64,000 nt of DNA from Kiritimatiellia bacterium (GTDB lineage Bacteria > Verrucomicrobiota > Kiritimatiellia > UBA8416 > YA12-FULL-48-11), in assembly GCA_028716365.1 (NCBI GenBank), contig JAQUPZ010000002.1, forward strand, positions 575,005-639,004. The letters run 5' to 3'. The notes below the pieces were generated by a model, which saw nothing but the letters and a program-made list of their open reading frames with translations, was not told the DNA's origin and searched no databases. Positions 1 through 9,018 of this stretch are shown piece by piece. How positions within the stretch are numbered: the first letter of the stretch is position 1; each line of letters begins with the position of its first letter. Both the position numbers and the translations under genes were made by a program.

Positions 1-839
1 GGTACCGGGATCGTCCAAAGTTCCCGACCCGATTCCGGCTCTATGCCGGAGAGTCCGTCCGCATGCCAGACGACCAACTGACGCTGGCCTGCAAGCGTGA
101 AGATCATCGGTGGACAAAAACCGGGTTCCGATGCAGTCACCGACTTCCATATTTCCTTTCCAGTCCGCCGGTCGAATGCCATGACTGTTTGACCCTTACC
201 CCCAACCAAGGTGATCAGCTTGTCACCTTCAACCAGGGACTGACCTACGAATCCATAGAGAGGAACTTCGGCACCGAGATCCTTTACAAACTGTTTTTGC
301 CACACCACGCGGCCCGTTATAGCATCCAGACAGTAGAAATCACCCATTGCCCCAAGAGTATAAACGCGGCCATCCTGCACGGTCGGCGTGCTTCGAGGAC
401 CAATTCCGTACGCACAGGAATAATCACAGGGATAGACATGTGTCCAGAGGACCTTACCCGTTGTTTCCTCCAAGCAGATCACACGTTCCTGATCGGTCGA
501 TTTGTTTCGCATATTCCACGCGACTTTAATCTCGGTGTTCGGATCAGAGGGAACACGATCAAGGATAAAAACACGGCCACCCGCGACTGCCGGGCCTGAA
601 TACCCCGGTCCGATCGGTGCACGCCAACGGACGGGCGGACCACCAGCCGGAAATCGGTCAATGATCCCCTGTTCGCGCCAGATACCATCCCGCATTGGCC
701 CACGCCACTGCGGCCAATCATCTGCATACACGGAACTACCTATGCCGGTCAGAAAGAAGAACGCCATCACCAGGTTTACCACTAATGTCATAAAGATTTC
801 GGGGGACTTTCGTTCAATGGCGTTGTTTCTCTTTTTCAT
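1..839 (-). CDS. PQQ-type beta-propeller exported protein (partial, C-terminus beyond left edge)
   Basis: The minus frame is open from an ATG at 839 to the window edge, giving 279 codons without a stop. The N-terminus has a basic stretch, then a hydrophobic segment (about residues 17-36) ending near VYADDWPQWRG. That is a signal peptide followed by the DWPQWRGP start typical of BamB-like PQQ propellers in PVC bacteria. Repeated blade motifs are visible: CLEETTGKVLWTH, CLDAITGRVVWQKQ, AFDRRTGKEIWKS and GIEPESGRELWTI. The family folds as a seven- or eight-bladed propeller in the periplasm or outer membrane; the exact role is unknown. It diverges from cutA with 182 bp between them. Plus-strand ORFs here are shadows of this gene. 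Confidence 0.88.
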   Translation of the reverse strand, partial: MKKRNNAIERKSPEIFMTLVVNLVMAFFFLTGIGSSVYADDWPQWRGPMRDGIWREQGIIDRFPAGGPPVRWRAPIGPGYSGPAVAGGRVFILDRVPSDPNTEIKVAWNMRNKSTDQERVICLEETTGKVLWTHVYPCDYSCAYGIGPRSTPTVQDGRVYTLGAMGDFYCLDAITGRVVWQKQFVKDLGAEVPLYGFVGQSLVEGDKLITLVGGKGQTVMAFDRRTGKEIWKSVTASEPGFCPPMIFTLAGQRQLVVWHADGLSGIEPESGRELWTIPV

Positions 840-941
840 TATAAATTCCACTATTTGCTCCAGGAAAGAAACCGGTAATTTAAATTACAAAGGAATAATG
901 GTGCAAAAAATGAGCAGTCAAAGTCAACACTGTAGACACGT

Positions 942-958
942 TGATGATATTGTCATCA
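942..958. promoter_or_regulatory. 17-bp palindrome between divergent genes
   Basis: TGATGA-TATTG-TCATCA is a perfect 6-bp inverted repeat with a 5-nt centre. It lies in the 182-bp gap between the PQQ protein gene and the cutA-metXW-cysE-xylA genes, about 65 bp before the cutA start. An operator role is only inferred from position and symmetry. Confidence 0.3.
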
Positions 959-1021
959 TTCACCGTCCGGCTGTTTCCGAATTTGGTTGCCGTTGGCTTA
1001 TCTACGGGTATGATAATAAGC

Positions 1022-1366
1022 ATGTCGGGTAAAAAAGATTTCGTTATTATCAGCACAACCATTGACAATGCAGCCAATGCCGGAAGACTGGCTGAAAAGA
1101 TTGTGCAAAGCAGGCTTGCGGCATGTGTTCAATACATGCCGATACAAAGCATTTACCGCTGGAAAGGTAATGTAGAAAAGGCTAAGGAATATCTGTTACT
1201 GTCCAAGACAAAGGCATCGGTTTCTGATAAGTTGACGGCGTTCATAAGAAAAAACCATTCATATGAATTACCGGAAATTATCATTTCCCCGGTAACCGGC
1301 GGACTTGAAAAATACCTTTCGTGGATAGCAACTGAAACAAAATCAGGAAAATTAAAAAGCAAATGA
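1022..1366 (+). CDS. cutA: CutA1 divalent-cation tolerance protein
   Basis: The 114-residue protein matches the CutA1 family throughout: FVIISTTIDNAANAGRLAEKIV, then SRLAACVQYMP, then YRWKGNVEKAKEYLLLSKT, then the PEIIISPVTGG and YLSWI end. CutA1 forms ferredoxin-like trimers, is linked to copper and divalent-metal tolerance, and its molecular job is still unsettled. The start at 1022 (MSGKKDFV) fits family length. Upstream in-frame ATGs at 941 and 1010 would add residues not found in the family. The stop overlaps the metXW start by 4 bp (ATGA), so the two are translationally coupled. No strong ribosome binding site is visible at 1022. Confidence 0.88.
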   Translation: MSGKKDFVIISTTIDNAANAGRLAEKIVQSRLAACVQYMPIQSIYRWKGNVEKAKEYLLLSKTKASVSDKLTAFIRKNHSYELPEIIISPVTGGLEKYLSWIATETKSGKLKSK

Positions 1367-3144
1367 GCGATACGAACACAGAAAAAAGCGTTGGGCTCGT
1401 AACAACACAGCTGATGAAGATCCAATTGCCCGCCGGTGGATTAAAACTGGAGAATGGCGGTATTCTGCCCGAGCTCAATGTGGCCTACGAAACGTACGGG
1501 GCTCTCTCATCCACCAAGGACAATGTTATCTTCATCTGTCACGCCCTGTCAGGTGATGCCCATGTCGCAGGTTATCACGACTCGTCAAAAAAAAATGTTG
1601 CCGGCTGGTGGGATGAAATGGTTGGTCCCGGCAAAGGAATAGACACCAATCATTACCTCGTGATCTGCGCAAATATTCTGGGCGGCTGTAAGGGAACAAC
1701 CGGACCATCATCAATCAATCCAAAGACCGGCAAACCATACGGCTCAGCTTTTCCAAAAATTACGATCAGTGACATGGTGGATGTTCACAGGCTGCTTGTG
1801 AAACAACTTGGTATTGATCACCTGGCCGCGGTCATTGGCGGTTCCCTAGGCGGCATGCAGGCACTTGACTGGACCATCCGGCACCCCGAAATGATAGACC
1901 GCTGTATATGCATCGCCTCGGCAACCAGCCTTTCGGCGCAGGCACTTGCTTTTGATATTGTTGGACGTGATTCAATCACCTCGGACCCGGACTGGCAGGG
2001 AGGAGATTATTACGGCACAGGGCATCCCCCCCACCGCGGTTTGTCGCAGGCACGAAAAATCGGGCACATCACATACCTGTCTCCTGAAATGATGACCAAA
2101 AAATTCGGCAGGGAAAAACATAATAATGGAGATACCGATTCAAGCTTTTCGACTGATTTCCAGGTGGAAAGTTATCTTGATCACCAGGGTGACAAGTTTG
2201 TGGACCGGTTCGATGCAAACTCCTATCTCCATATAACCAGCGCAATTGACGAGTATGATCTAACAGAGCGTTTCGGAAGTTTGGAAAAAGCTTTCGGACC
2301 CATAAAAGGCAAAGTCCTTGTGGTCGCGCTGAGTTCCGACTGGCTCTTTCCGCCGGAACAATCCGTGGAAATTGCGAATGCCCTGCTTCACGTCGGCAAA
2401 AAGGTATCTTACTGCAACCTCCAGGCACCTCATGGCCACGATGCTTTCCTTGTTGATATCAAACATCTTTCAGAAGTTATGAGGGCATTTCTACCCTGGG
2501 TCGGTACCATACAACGACCCCCGATATCCACATGCCTGGAATTTGATCACATAGCGAACATGGTACGTCCTGGCACACGTGTCCTGGATCTTGGCTGCGG
2601 TGATTGCGATCTGTTATCGATGCTCACTGGAAAAAACAACATTTCCGGTATCGGCGTGGACATCGATCTCAAGCACGTAATCAAGGCCATCGATGGCGGC
2701 CACGATATTTTCCAGGCAGATATAGACGCCGGTCTCGCAATGATTCCTGACGACACATACGACTATGCCATTCTCAGCGAAACCCTGCAGGTTGTCCATA
2801 ATCCCCGTTTTGTGCTCAAGGAAATGCTAAGGGTTGCGCGAAAAGGTATTGTAACCTTTCCGAATTTCGGCAAGTGGTCACACCGTCTCCATCTGTGGTT
2901 CACCGGCAGGATGCCAAAGGGTGATTCCCTGCCGTTTGAATGGTACGAAACACCCAATATTCATCTTTTCACTCTGAGGGATTTTGTCGAGCTTTGCCAG
3001 CAGGATGGTATTAAGATCCTGAACTTAGTTTGCATAACCACAGGCTGGTTCAATAAACTACTTGTACAACTCGGGTTTCGCAATCTCGGCGCTGACCGCA
3101 TTCTGGTAAAGATTACGCGGAATGATTCCGCAGAGAACCAGTAA
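1363..3144 (+). CDS. metX-metW: Homoserine O-acetyltransferase fused to MetW (MetX-MetW)
   Basis: This is one 593-residue ORF with two domains. Residues about 15-385 are a MetX alpha/beta hydrolase with the nucleophile elbow GGSLGGMQALDW (Ser161), Asp326 in SSDWLFPP and His359 in HGHDAFL, so the catalytic triad is complete. It should transfer acetyl (or succinyl) from CoA to homoserine in methionine synthesis. Residues about 393-590 are MetW, a SAM-methyltransferase-like fold with VLDLGCGDCDLL, the SETLQVVHNP segment and FPNFGKWSHRLHLWFTGRMP. MetX and MetW are often adjacent genes; here no stop separates them. In bacteria that need MetW for MetX activity, a fusion fixes a 1:1 ratio. It is coupled to cutA and followed 17 bp later by cysE. 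Confidence 0.93.
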   Translation: MSDTNTEKSVGLVTTQLMKIQLPAGGLKLENGGILPELNVAYETYGALSSTKDNVIFICHALSGDAHVAGYHDSSKKNVAGWWDEMVGPGKGIDTNHYLVICANILGGCKGTTGPSSINPKTGKPYGSAFPKITISDMVDVHRLLVKQLGIDHLAAVIGGSLGGMQALDWTIRHPEMIDRCICIASATSLSAQALAFDIVGRDSITSDPDWQGGDYYGTGHPPHRGLSQARKIGHITYLSPEMMTKKFGREKHNNGDTDSSFSTDFQVESYLDHQGDKFVDRFDANSYLHITSAIDEYDLTERFGSLEKAFGPIKGKVLVVALSSDWLFPPEQSVEIANALLHVGKKVSYCNLQAPHGHDAFLVDIKHLSEVMRAFLPWVGTIQRPPISTCLEFDHIANMVRPGTRVLDLGCGDCDLLSMLTGKNNISGIGVDIDLKHVIKAIDGGHDIFQADIDAGLAMIPDDTYDYAILSETLQVVHNPRFVLKEMLRVARKGIVTFPNFGKWSHRLHLWFTGRMPKGDSLPFEWYETPNIHLFTLRDFVELCQQDGIKILNLVCITTGWFNKLLVQLGFRNLGADRILVKITRNDSAENQ

Positions 3145-3161
3145 TAATCGGGAGATAGAAA

Positions 3162-4103
3162 ATGGCAGTTATAAAAGATGTAATAAAACTGATTCCTGAA
3201 GTCATTGACGGACTTTCAAAATGCTGGCAATGCCCCATCGGCGCAAATACCGAGAAAGGACTTAACCTTGCGGGTCAACAGGCAGTTCATAAGGTTCTGA
3301 ACGACCTGATCGCTGTTCTGTTCCCCGGCTGTCATGGCCATGAGCCTGTCCTTGAAAGACAGCTAAAGAGTTTTATGACCGGCAAGTTGAAATCAGCAAC
3401 CAAAAAACTTAAAGGACAGATAGAGAGAGCATTCCAATACGAATGCAAACAACAGCATTGCAAGGATTGCGATAAGTGCGACGACAAAGCCGACGAAGCA
3501 GTTGCTTTTATGGTTTCTTCCCTTCCGGAAATTCAAAAGGTGCTCCAGCATGACATCGTCGCAGCATATGAAGGAGATCCTGCTGCAAAATCCACCATGG
3601 AAGTTGTTCTCAGTTATCCCGGAGTTTATGCGATAATTGTCCACAGGATAGCCCACCTCCTCTACGAAAAAGCTGTGCCGCTGATTCCGAGAATCATGTC
3701 GGAATATGCACATTCCATAACCGGGATTGATATTCATCCAGGCGCCAAAATCGGGCCCGGTTTCTTTATTGACCATGGGACCGGCGTCGTTATCGGGGAA
3801 ACTTCAATAATTGGACAGAACGTCAAACTCTATCAGGGCGTCACACTTGGAGCATTAAGTTTTGAGAAGGATGAATTTGGCAGGCTTGTGAAAGGAATCA
3901 AACGCCATCCGGAAGTTGAAGATAATGTTGTAATTTATGCTGGTGCCACAATTCTTGGCGGTAATACCGTAATCGGCAAGAATTCCGAGATTGGCGGAAA
4001 TGTCTGGTTAACACACTCGGTTCCGCCAGGTTCAAAGGTTTATAACCAACAGCCAAAACCATTGATAAGAAGTGCACAAGACTTAAATAAAAAGGAGATA
4101 TAA
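3162..4103 (+). CDS. cysE: Serine O-acetyltransferase
   Basis: The protein has 313 residues. The C-terminal half is a left-handed beta-helix of hexapeptide repeats typical of Cys[64 protein letters not shown]. The [10 protein letters not shown] segment holds the catalytic Asp-His region. The first 170 residues are a helical domain with a Cys cluster ([14 protein letters not shown]), longer than in E. coli CysE (273 residues) and like the long SAT forms. It makes O-acetylserine for cysteine synthesis. It shares a transcription unit with metXW, so both sulfur-amino-acid O-acetylation steps sit together. A GGGAGA ribosome binding site precedes the ATG. The next gene starts 2 bp after its stop. 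Confidence 0.93.
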   Translation: MAVIKDVIKLIPEVIDGLSKCWQCPIGANTEKGLNLAGQQAVHKVLNDLIAVLFPGCHGHEPVLERQLKSFMTGKLKSATKKLKGQIERAFQYECKQQHCKDCDKCDDKADEAVAFMVSSLPEIQKVLQHDIVAAYEGDPAAKSTMEVVLSYPGVYAIIVHRIAHLLYEKAVPLIPRIMSEYAHSITGIDIHPGAKIGPGFFIDHGTGVVIGETSIIGQNVKLYQGVTLGALSFEKDEFGRLVKGIKRHPEVEDNVVIYAGATILGGNTVIGKNSEIGGNVWLTHSVPPGSKVYNQQPKPLIRSAQDLNKKEI

Positions 4104-4105
4104 AT

Positions 4106-5428
4106 ATGGTAATAAAGGAATTCTTTCCGGGCATAAAGAAAATCAAATTCGAAGGTCCAAAATCTAAAAACCCCCTCGCCTTCAAGTGGTACAACCCGAA
4201 AGAAGAAGTCGCCGGTAAATCAATGCGTGATCATCTGCGATTCTCCATAGCCTACTGGCACACAATGAAAGGAAGCGGATCAGATCCGTTTGGATCTCCA
4301 ACCTGGGTAAGGCCATGGAACGTTTCCAACAACCCGATAAGACTGGCCGAGGACACAATGCGGGCTGCATTTGAATTTTTCACCAAACTCGGCGTTGGTT
4401 ACTATTGCTTCCATGACAGGGACATTTCGCCTGAAGCTTCAAATCTTACAGAGACAAACAAGCGGCTGGACAAGATCATTGCACTGGCAAAGAAACTCCA
4501 GTCCGATACCGGTGTAAAACTTCTCTGGAACACTTCCAACATGTTCAGCAATCCCCGTTTCGCGCACGGCGCCGCAACCAACCCCGACGCACAGGTTTTT
4601 GCCTATGCCGGCGCACAGGTAAAAAAAATGCTGGAAACCGGTCTCGAACTCGGCGCCGAAAATTATGTTTTCTGGGGCGGCCGCGAAGGTTATGAAACGC
4701 TCCTGAACACCGATATAAAACGTGAACTGGATCATCTGGCAATGTTCCTGCGCATGGCGGTGGACTATGCCAAGGAAATCAAGTTCAAAGGCCAGTTCCT
4801 GATAGAACCCAAACCGAAAGAACCCACAAAACACCAGTACGATTTCGATAGCGCAACGGTGATAAGTTTTCTGCGGAAATACGGACTGGAGAAATATTTC
4901 AAACTTAACATCGAGGCCAACCATGCAACACTGGCAGGTCACACTTTCGAACACGACCTCGCCATCGCTTCAATTAACGGCATGTTAGGCAGTGTGGACG
5001 CCAACCGCGGCGATCTCCTTCTTGGCTGGGATACAGATCAGTTTCCGACAGACCTCTACGGAACGACAATGGCAATGTACATCATTCTTGGACAGAAAGG
5101 ACTTGGAAGCGGCGGATTGAATTTTGACGCTAAAATGCGCCGCGGATCCACTGATCTTGAAGATTTATTCATCGGCCATATCGGCGCAATGGATGCATTC
5201 GCGCTTGGCCTGAAAATTGCAGCAAAACTGCACAAAGACAAGATACTGAGCAACTTCATTACAAATCGCTATGCTTCTTTCGATACGGGCATCGGGGCCA
5301 GGATCGAAGCCGGTATGGCTGATCTTAATGACCTCGAGGCCTATATCTTAAAGCACGGTGAACCCAAACAGGTCAGCGGCAAACAGGAAATGCTGGAGAA
5401 TATTATTAACCAGTATCTTGCTGGATAA
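4106..5428 (+). CDS. xylA: Xylose isomerase
   Basis: The protein has 440 residues, the usual length of class II xylose isomerases. Diagnostic segments are [15 protein letters not shown] at the N-terminus, [12 protein letters not shown] (active-site His), [28 protein letters not shown] (metal-binding Glu and Lys), [17 protein letters not shown] and GSVDANRGD. It converts D-xylose to D-xylulose (and D-glucose to D-fructose) with divalent metals in the cytoplasm. No xylulokinase or xylose transporter is nearby. Its place as last gene after cysE, with 2 bp between them and an AAGGAG site inside the cysE end, is odd for a pentose catabolic gene. Confidence 0.97.
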   Translation: MVIKEFFPGIKKIKFEGPKSKNPLAFKWYNPKEEVAGKSMRDHLRFSIAYWHTMKGSGSDPFGSPTWVRPWNVSNNPIRLAEDTMRAAFEFFTKLGVGYYCFHDRDISPEASNLTETNKRLDKIIALAKKLQSDTGVKLLWNTSNMFSNPRFAHGAATNPDAQVFAYAGAQVKKMLETGLELGAENYVFWGGREGYETLLNTDIKRELDHLAMFLRMAVDYAKEIKFKGQFLIEPKPKEPTKHQYDFDSATVISFLRKYGLEKYFKLNIEANHATLAGHTFEHDLAIASINGMLGSVDANRGDLLLGWDTDQFPTDLYGTTMAMYIILGQKGLGSGGLNFDAKMRRGSTDLEDLFIGHIGAMDAFALGLKIAAKLHKDKILSNFITNRYASFDTGIGARIEAGMADLNDLEAYILKHGEPKQVSGKQEMLENIINQYLAG

Positions 5429-5465
5429 CTATATCCTTTCCTAATCTTAATCGTAATCGCATGTT

Positions 5466-5500
5466 ACCCTCGTACTCGATTACAACCCGGGTACGGGGGT
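5466..5500 (+). terminator. Hairpin after xylA, possible terminator
   Basis: ACCCTCGTAC and GTACGGGGGT pair over 10 bp with one T-G wobble around a 15-nt loop, 38 bp after the xylA stop. No clear T-run follows, so it may end transcription weakly or with Rho. The rest of 5429-5643 has no gene. Confidence 0.4.
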
Positions 5501-5643
5501 TGACTATTTCAACTTCTCACCAGCTTATACGGCGTTCTTTTTTCGTCCAAAGTATTGCTTTACCGTTACTACTCGGGTAACATTAATAACAATGTAGAGT
5601 TCAGAGATTAGAAAGTTACAATCATTCATAAACGGAGTAAATA

Positions 5644-5877
5644 ATGCCGACCTGTGAACTCTTGAAAACCTGCCTTTTCTTTAATGACAAGTTGGAAAAA
5701 ATGCCCGGCCCTGCTGAACTCTTTAAGGATTTGTATTGTCGTCGCGATAATTCAATATGTGCAAGATATCTTATCGCGAAAGAATTGGGACGCGAAGTTA
5801 TTCCACGTGATCTTTTCCCAAATCATGTGGAAATGGCAAAAGAAATTTTAGAAAATCGACGTTCAACAAAAAAATAA
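5644..5877 (+). CDS. Small conserved-looking Cys protein, unknown function
   Basis: The 77-residue protein starts MPTCELLKTCLFFND and has a second pair of cysteines in YCRRDNSICARYL. That gives four cysteines in a C-x5-C and C-x7-C arrangement, enough for a metal site or disulfides. No signal peptide or membrane segment is visible. The C-terminal half is charged and helical (FPNHVEMAKEILENRR). It follows a 215-bp gap, so it probably has its own promoter. HAD phosphatase follows 53 bp later. I do not recognise a named family. Codon use and an in-frame ATG downstream of GGAG support it as real. Confidence 0.7.
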   Translation: MPTCELLKTCLFFNDKLEKMPGPAELFKDLYCRRDNSICARYLIAKELGREVIPRDLFPNHVEMAKEILENRRSTKK

Positions 5878-5930
5878 AGAGAGTTGTTCCAGACGCAGTT
5901 TAACCGGGGATATCAACAGGGAAACGACAG

Positions 5931-6593
5931 ATGCTGATAGAAGCAGTTCTTTTCGACCACGATGGTACGCTGGTTGACTCCGAACCCACGCATTGGAATT
6001 TGTGGAAGGCCATCCTGCCAAAATATGGCGTAGAAGTCTCTGAAGACGAATACAGGCAGTGTTACCTGGGAATTCCCGCATCCAGAGAGGCAGAGCTCAT
6101 CGTACAAAAGCATTCTCTACCCGTACAACCCGGTGATCTTGCAAAAGAAAAGGAAGTCGTTCTCCGTGATTTCCTCGCAACCCGCAGCTTCCCCTTGATG
6201 CCTCATGTATTTGAGACGCTGACCTTCTTCAAGAATAGAAACCTGAAACTGGGAGTGGTAACAGGGGCCGCGCGTACTGATGTTAAGCACACATTAAAAA
6301 CATACGGACTGTCACATTTCTTCGATGTAATTGCATCGGCGGATGATGTCGTCAATAGCAAGCCTGCCCCGGATGTTTATTTATATGCCACCGGGGTACT
6401 TGGTATTCCCCCGGAAAAATGCCTGGCCATCGAAGATACTGCCAACGGGGTTCGTTCTGCCGTGTCAGCAGGATTAACTTGCCTGGCAGTAATAAATGAG
6501 TACTCTAAACATGATGATTTTGGCCTGGCAAAGCGGGAATTTGACAGCTTGCAAGCAATGTTATCATGGGTATCAGAGGAATACTTTACTTAA
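5931..6593 (+). CDS. HAD-superfamily sugar phosphatase / phosphoglucomutase-like
   Basis: The 220-residue protein has all HAD motifs: I, LFDHDGTLVDSEPTHW (nucleophile Asp and the +2 Asp); II, LGVVTGAAR; III, a Lys in VNSKPAPDVYLYA; IV, CLAIEDTANGV. The cap is the helical type of the beta-phosphoglucomutase / phosphoglycolate phosphatase subclass. Motif I is DHDGT, the phosphatase and mutase pattern. The substrate cannot be read from sequence; a sugar phosphate is the most likely class. The stop at 6593 lies 17 bp before the next gene start. Confidence 0.88.
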   Translation: MLIEAVLFDHDGTLVDSEPTHWNLWKAILPKYGVEVSEDEYRQCYLGIPASREAELIVQKHSLPVQPGDLAKEKEVVLRDFLATRSFPLMPHVFETLTFFKNRNLKLGVVTGAARTDVKHTLKTYGLSHFFDVIASADDVVNSKPAPDVYLYATGVLGIPPEKCLAIEDTANGVRSAVSAGLTCLAVINEYSKHDDFGLAKREFDSLQAMLSWVSEEYFT

Positions 6594-6610
6594 GTAAGGA
6601 GAAGAAAATA

Positions 6611-7945
6611 ATGACAGAAGATAAGATGACACGACGGGATTTCGCCAGGCAATGTATCGCCATTTCGGGAACAGTCATATTTGTGTCCCCGGCTTTATTA
6701 ACTGCAGTTGAAGGAAAAACAAAGACCGACTGGATGGCAATGCTGGAAGATCCTGTCCGGAAAGATTTTTCGGGGCAACCTGATCTCGACAAGATTCTCA
6801 GTCTGTTCCCTCGCACCACCGGAAAGCCTGCTTTTGATCCGAAAATAATCGCTGAGAACATCGGGAAACTTCAGACAACTCCCGCGATCAATACGGGTCA
6901 TCCTTTTCTCGACTTATCGGTTAAGACAGGACTGGCGTATATTGATGCAACTTTCCGCGGCGATCACCCCAAGTACGGTACTGGAAGTTATGCAAAAGAT
7001 GAACATGATGGATTTCCTCCTACAATCATTGCTGCAGTAGACGCTCTCTCGGCGTGGGGCATGAACACGCGTGCTTCACAATTGTTCAACTATTGGCTGA
7101 CCCATTTTGTACGGGAAAACGGAACGATCAATTATTATGGACCATCGATCAGTGAGTATGGTCAGCTTCTTCACACAGCTGCATTGCTTGCCGAACGCGC
7201 CGGGACAACAGGATGGTGGGAGAATGGCTTCAAAGCGTTGGACCGTATTGCTGAATATCTTCTGAAAATGCGTATGGCAGCGGAAAAAGAAGACGGTTTG
7301 ATTGGCGGAGTACCAGAAGCGGATACCCGAAAATACGCAGGAAAATATTTTCATAACAACGCGTGGGTCGTGAAAGGACTCCAGCAATGGGCGAATGTGT
7401 GCGAGCGTCAGAAGGTTTCGCCGACCACGGCAACAGCTACAATACGAAAGGTCTGTACATCACTGGCACAGGATACACTGAATGCCATCCGTAAAACATG
7501 GCCTGCCGATCCATCCGACTGGTGGTTATCGCCACAGGTCGAGCCTGTGAAAAAACCCGAACATTTGACCGGGAAATGGGACCTTGCATCTTATACCAAT
7601 TATCGTTACTGGCCGGAATTACTTTCAAGCGGGCTTTTACCGGCTGACATGGCAAACAGGATCGTAAATGCACGCCTGTCGGCAGGAGGACAGTTCTGTG
7701 GCATGACACGGTTTATGGATCACCTTGACGACTGGCCTCTGGCCGATTACCTGTACGGATTGTGGTCTCTGGGACGCAAAAACGATTTCCTCCTCAGTCT
7801 CTATGGACATATTGCATATCACCAGGCAGAAGGACACTTGACGGCATACGAACAGGTGACCTTCCCGCCTGGTAAACAGGCAGCAGATTATTGCCTGCCT
7901 TGTCAACTCGTTGCAGCCCGTGCAGCTCGTTTACTGGTTAAATAA
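6611..7945 (+). CDS. Tat-exported alpha/alpha-toroid protein of unknown function
   Basis: The protein has 444 residues from the ATG at 6611, which has AAGGAG 8 bp upstream. A start at 6566 would overlap the HAD gene by 28 bp and lacks such a site. The N-terminus MTRRDFARQCIAISGTVIF is a twin-arginine signal. The mature part is rich in aromatic helices (FLDLSVKTGLAYIDATFRGDHP, YGQLLHTAALLAERAGT, YFHNNAWVVKGLQQWANVC, YTNYRYWPELLSSG), the look of six-hairpin toroid folds such as glucoamylase-like or terpene-cyclase-like proteins. I cannot name the reaction. Folding before Tat export suggests a cofactor or early folding. It sits between a HAD phosphatase and a methyltransferase. Confidence 0.82.
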   Translation: MTEDKMTRRDFARQCIAISGTVIFVSPALLTAVEGKTKTDWMAMLEDPVRKDFSGQPDLDKILSLFPRTTGKPAFDPKIIAENIGKLQTTPAINTGHPFLDLSVKTGLAYIDATFRGDHPKYGTGSYAKDEHDGFPPTIIAAVDALSAWGMNTRASQLFNYWLTHFVRENGTINYYGPSISEYGQLLHTAALLAERAGTTGWWENGFKALDRIAEYLLKMRMAAEKEDGLIGGVPEADTRKYAGKYFHNNAWVVKGLQQWANVCERQKVSPTTATATIRKVCTSLAQDTLNAIRKTWPADPSDWWLSPQVEPVKKPEHLTGKWDLASYTNYRYWPELLSSGLLPADMANRIVNARLSAGGQFCGMTRFMDHLDDWPLADYLYGLWSLGRKNDFLLSLYGHIAYHQAEGHLTAYEQVTFPPGKQAADYCLPCQLVAARAARLLVK

Positions 7946-7970
7946 TTCAACAGAACAAGGAAATTTTCAT

Positions 7971-8963
7971 ATGAATCCTTCCCGTATAGTTGACATGGCC
8001 AGTAATTTCTATGACTCGTGCGTCCTTTTTGCCGCATCCGACTTTGGCATTTTCGCAAAGCTGGCTGAACTGAAACAGGCCAACTCCGAAACAGTTGCCA
8101 AAGCATGCGGCATGGACACCCGAGGAGCAAATCTTCTGCTGGATGCATGTGTCGCGCTCGGCCTTCTGAATAAAGAAGGGAACCAGTACTCCAACACTCC
8201 CGAATCGTCCTTGTTCCTTGTTGCAGGTTCCCCTGCCGATTTGACAAAAGCAATCCGTTACAACCGTGATGTCTATCCGGCGTGGGGAAAACTTGCAGAC
8301 ATGGTCAAGACCGGCAAACCGGTAGAACGGCCGGAAATACATCTCGGAGAAGACAAAGACCGAACCCGTAATTTCGTTCTTTCAATGCACGGGCGGGCGC
8401 TGGGTATTGGCCGCGCAGTTGTGCCCCAATTAAACCTGCAGGGAAAAAGAAAACTTTTCGATGTCGGCGGTGGACCGGGAACATATTCAACACTCATCGC
8501 CAGGGCTAATCCCGATATTGTATGTACCGTACTTGACCTGCCGGAAGTCGTAAAAGTCGCAGGGGAACTGATACAGGCCGAAGGTATGCAAAACAGGGTC
8601 AAAACAATGGCTGGCGATTACCACACAGCACAATTTCCCGGCAGAAATGATGTCGTAATATTCTTCGGTGTCCTGCACCAGGAATCACCGGAATCTATTT
8701 CTAATCTCTTCAAGCATACTTATGATTCACTTACTCCGGGCGGAGTTGTTTACGTGTTGGACATGATGACAGATTCAACCCATACGCGACCGAAATTTTC
8801 TGCCTTGTTTGCAGTCAACATGGCACTGACAACAAAAAACGGATGGGTATTCTCCGATCAGGAACTTGAAGGATGGCTGACGGGTGCTGGATTCACAGGT
8901 TTTTCGTGTCGTCCCCTGTCCTCGCCAATGCCTCACTGGCTGGCTTCTGCAAAAAAACAGTAA
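7971..8963 (+). CDS. SAM-dependent O-methyltransferase, acetylserotonin-MT type
   Basis: The protein has 330 residues from ATG 7971, preceded by ACAAGGAAA; the 7911 alternative lies inside the previous gene. The N-terminal 80 residues are a winged-helix dimerisation domain (FGIFAKLAELKQANSETVAKACGMDTRGANLLLDACVALGLL). The catalytic part has the SAM loop LFDVGGGPGTYSTLIARANP, the acidic CTVLDLPEVV and the active-site region FFGVLHQESPESISNLFKHTY (family 2 O-methyltransferases use a His here). Close relatives methylate hydroxyls of aromatics or pigments; the substrate is not known. It may be co-transcribed with the upstream Tat protein (25-bp gap). Confidence 0.88.
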   Translation: MNPSRIVDMASNFYDSCVLFAASDFGIFAKLAELKQANSETVAKACGMDTRGANLLLDACVALGLLNKEGNQYSNTPESSLFLVAGSPADLTKAIRYNRDVYPAWGKLADMVKTGKPVERPEIHLGEDKDRTRNFVLSMHGRALGIGRAVVPQLNLQGKRKLFDVGGGPGTYSTLIARANPDIVCTVLDLPEVVKVAGELIQAEGMQNRVKTMAGDYHTAQFPGRNDVVIFFGVLHQESPESISNLFKHTYDSLTPGGVVYVLDMMTDSTHTRPKFSALFAVNMALTTKNGWVFSDQELEGWLTGAGFTGFSCRPLSSPMPHWLASAKKQ

Positions 8964-9018
8964 TCCGATTCCCGTAAAAGTCTCGCCTTTAGGGTGATTT
9001 GTATTTATAAGGATTGAT

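Noticed and set aside
63..599. 178-residue plus-strand ORF at the left edge
   Set aside because: It lies opposite the PQQ-propeller gene, whose minus frame has a signal peptide and clear blade repeats. The plus ORF has no family features.
840..1021. Search for a SAM or other riboswitch before the cutA-metXW unit
   Set aside because: Only a short perfect palindrome was found; no multi-helix riboswitch-like layout or terminator is visible.
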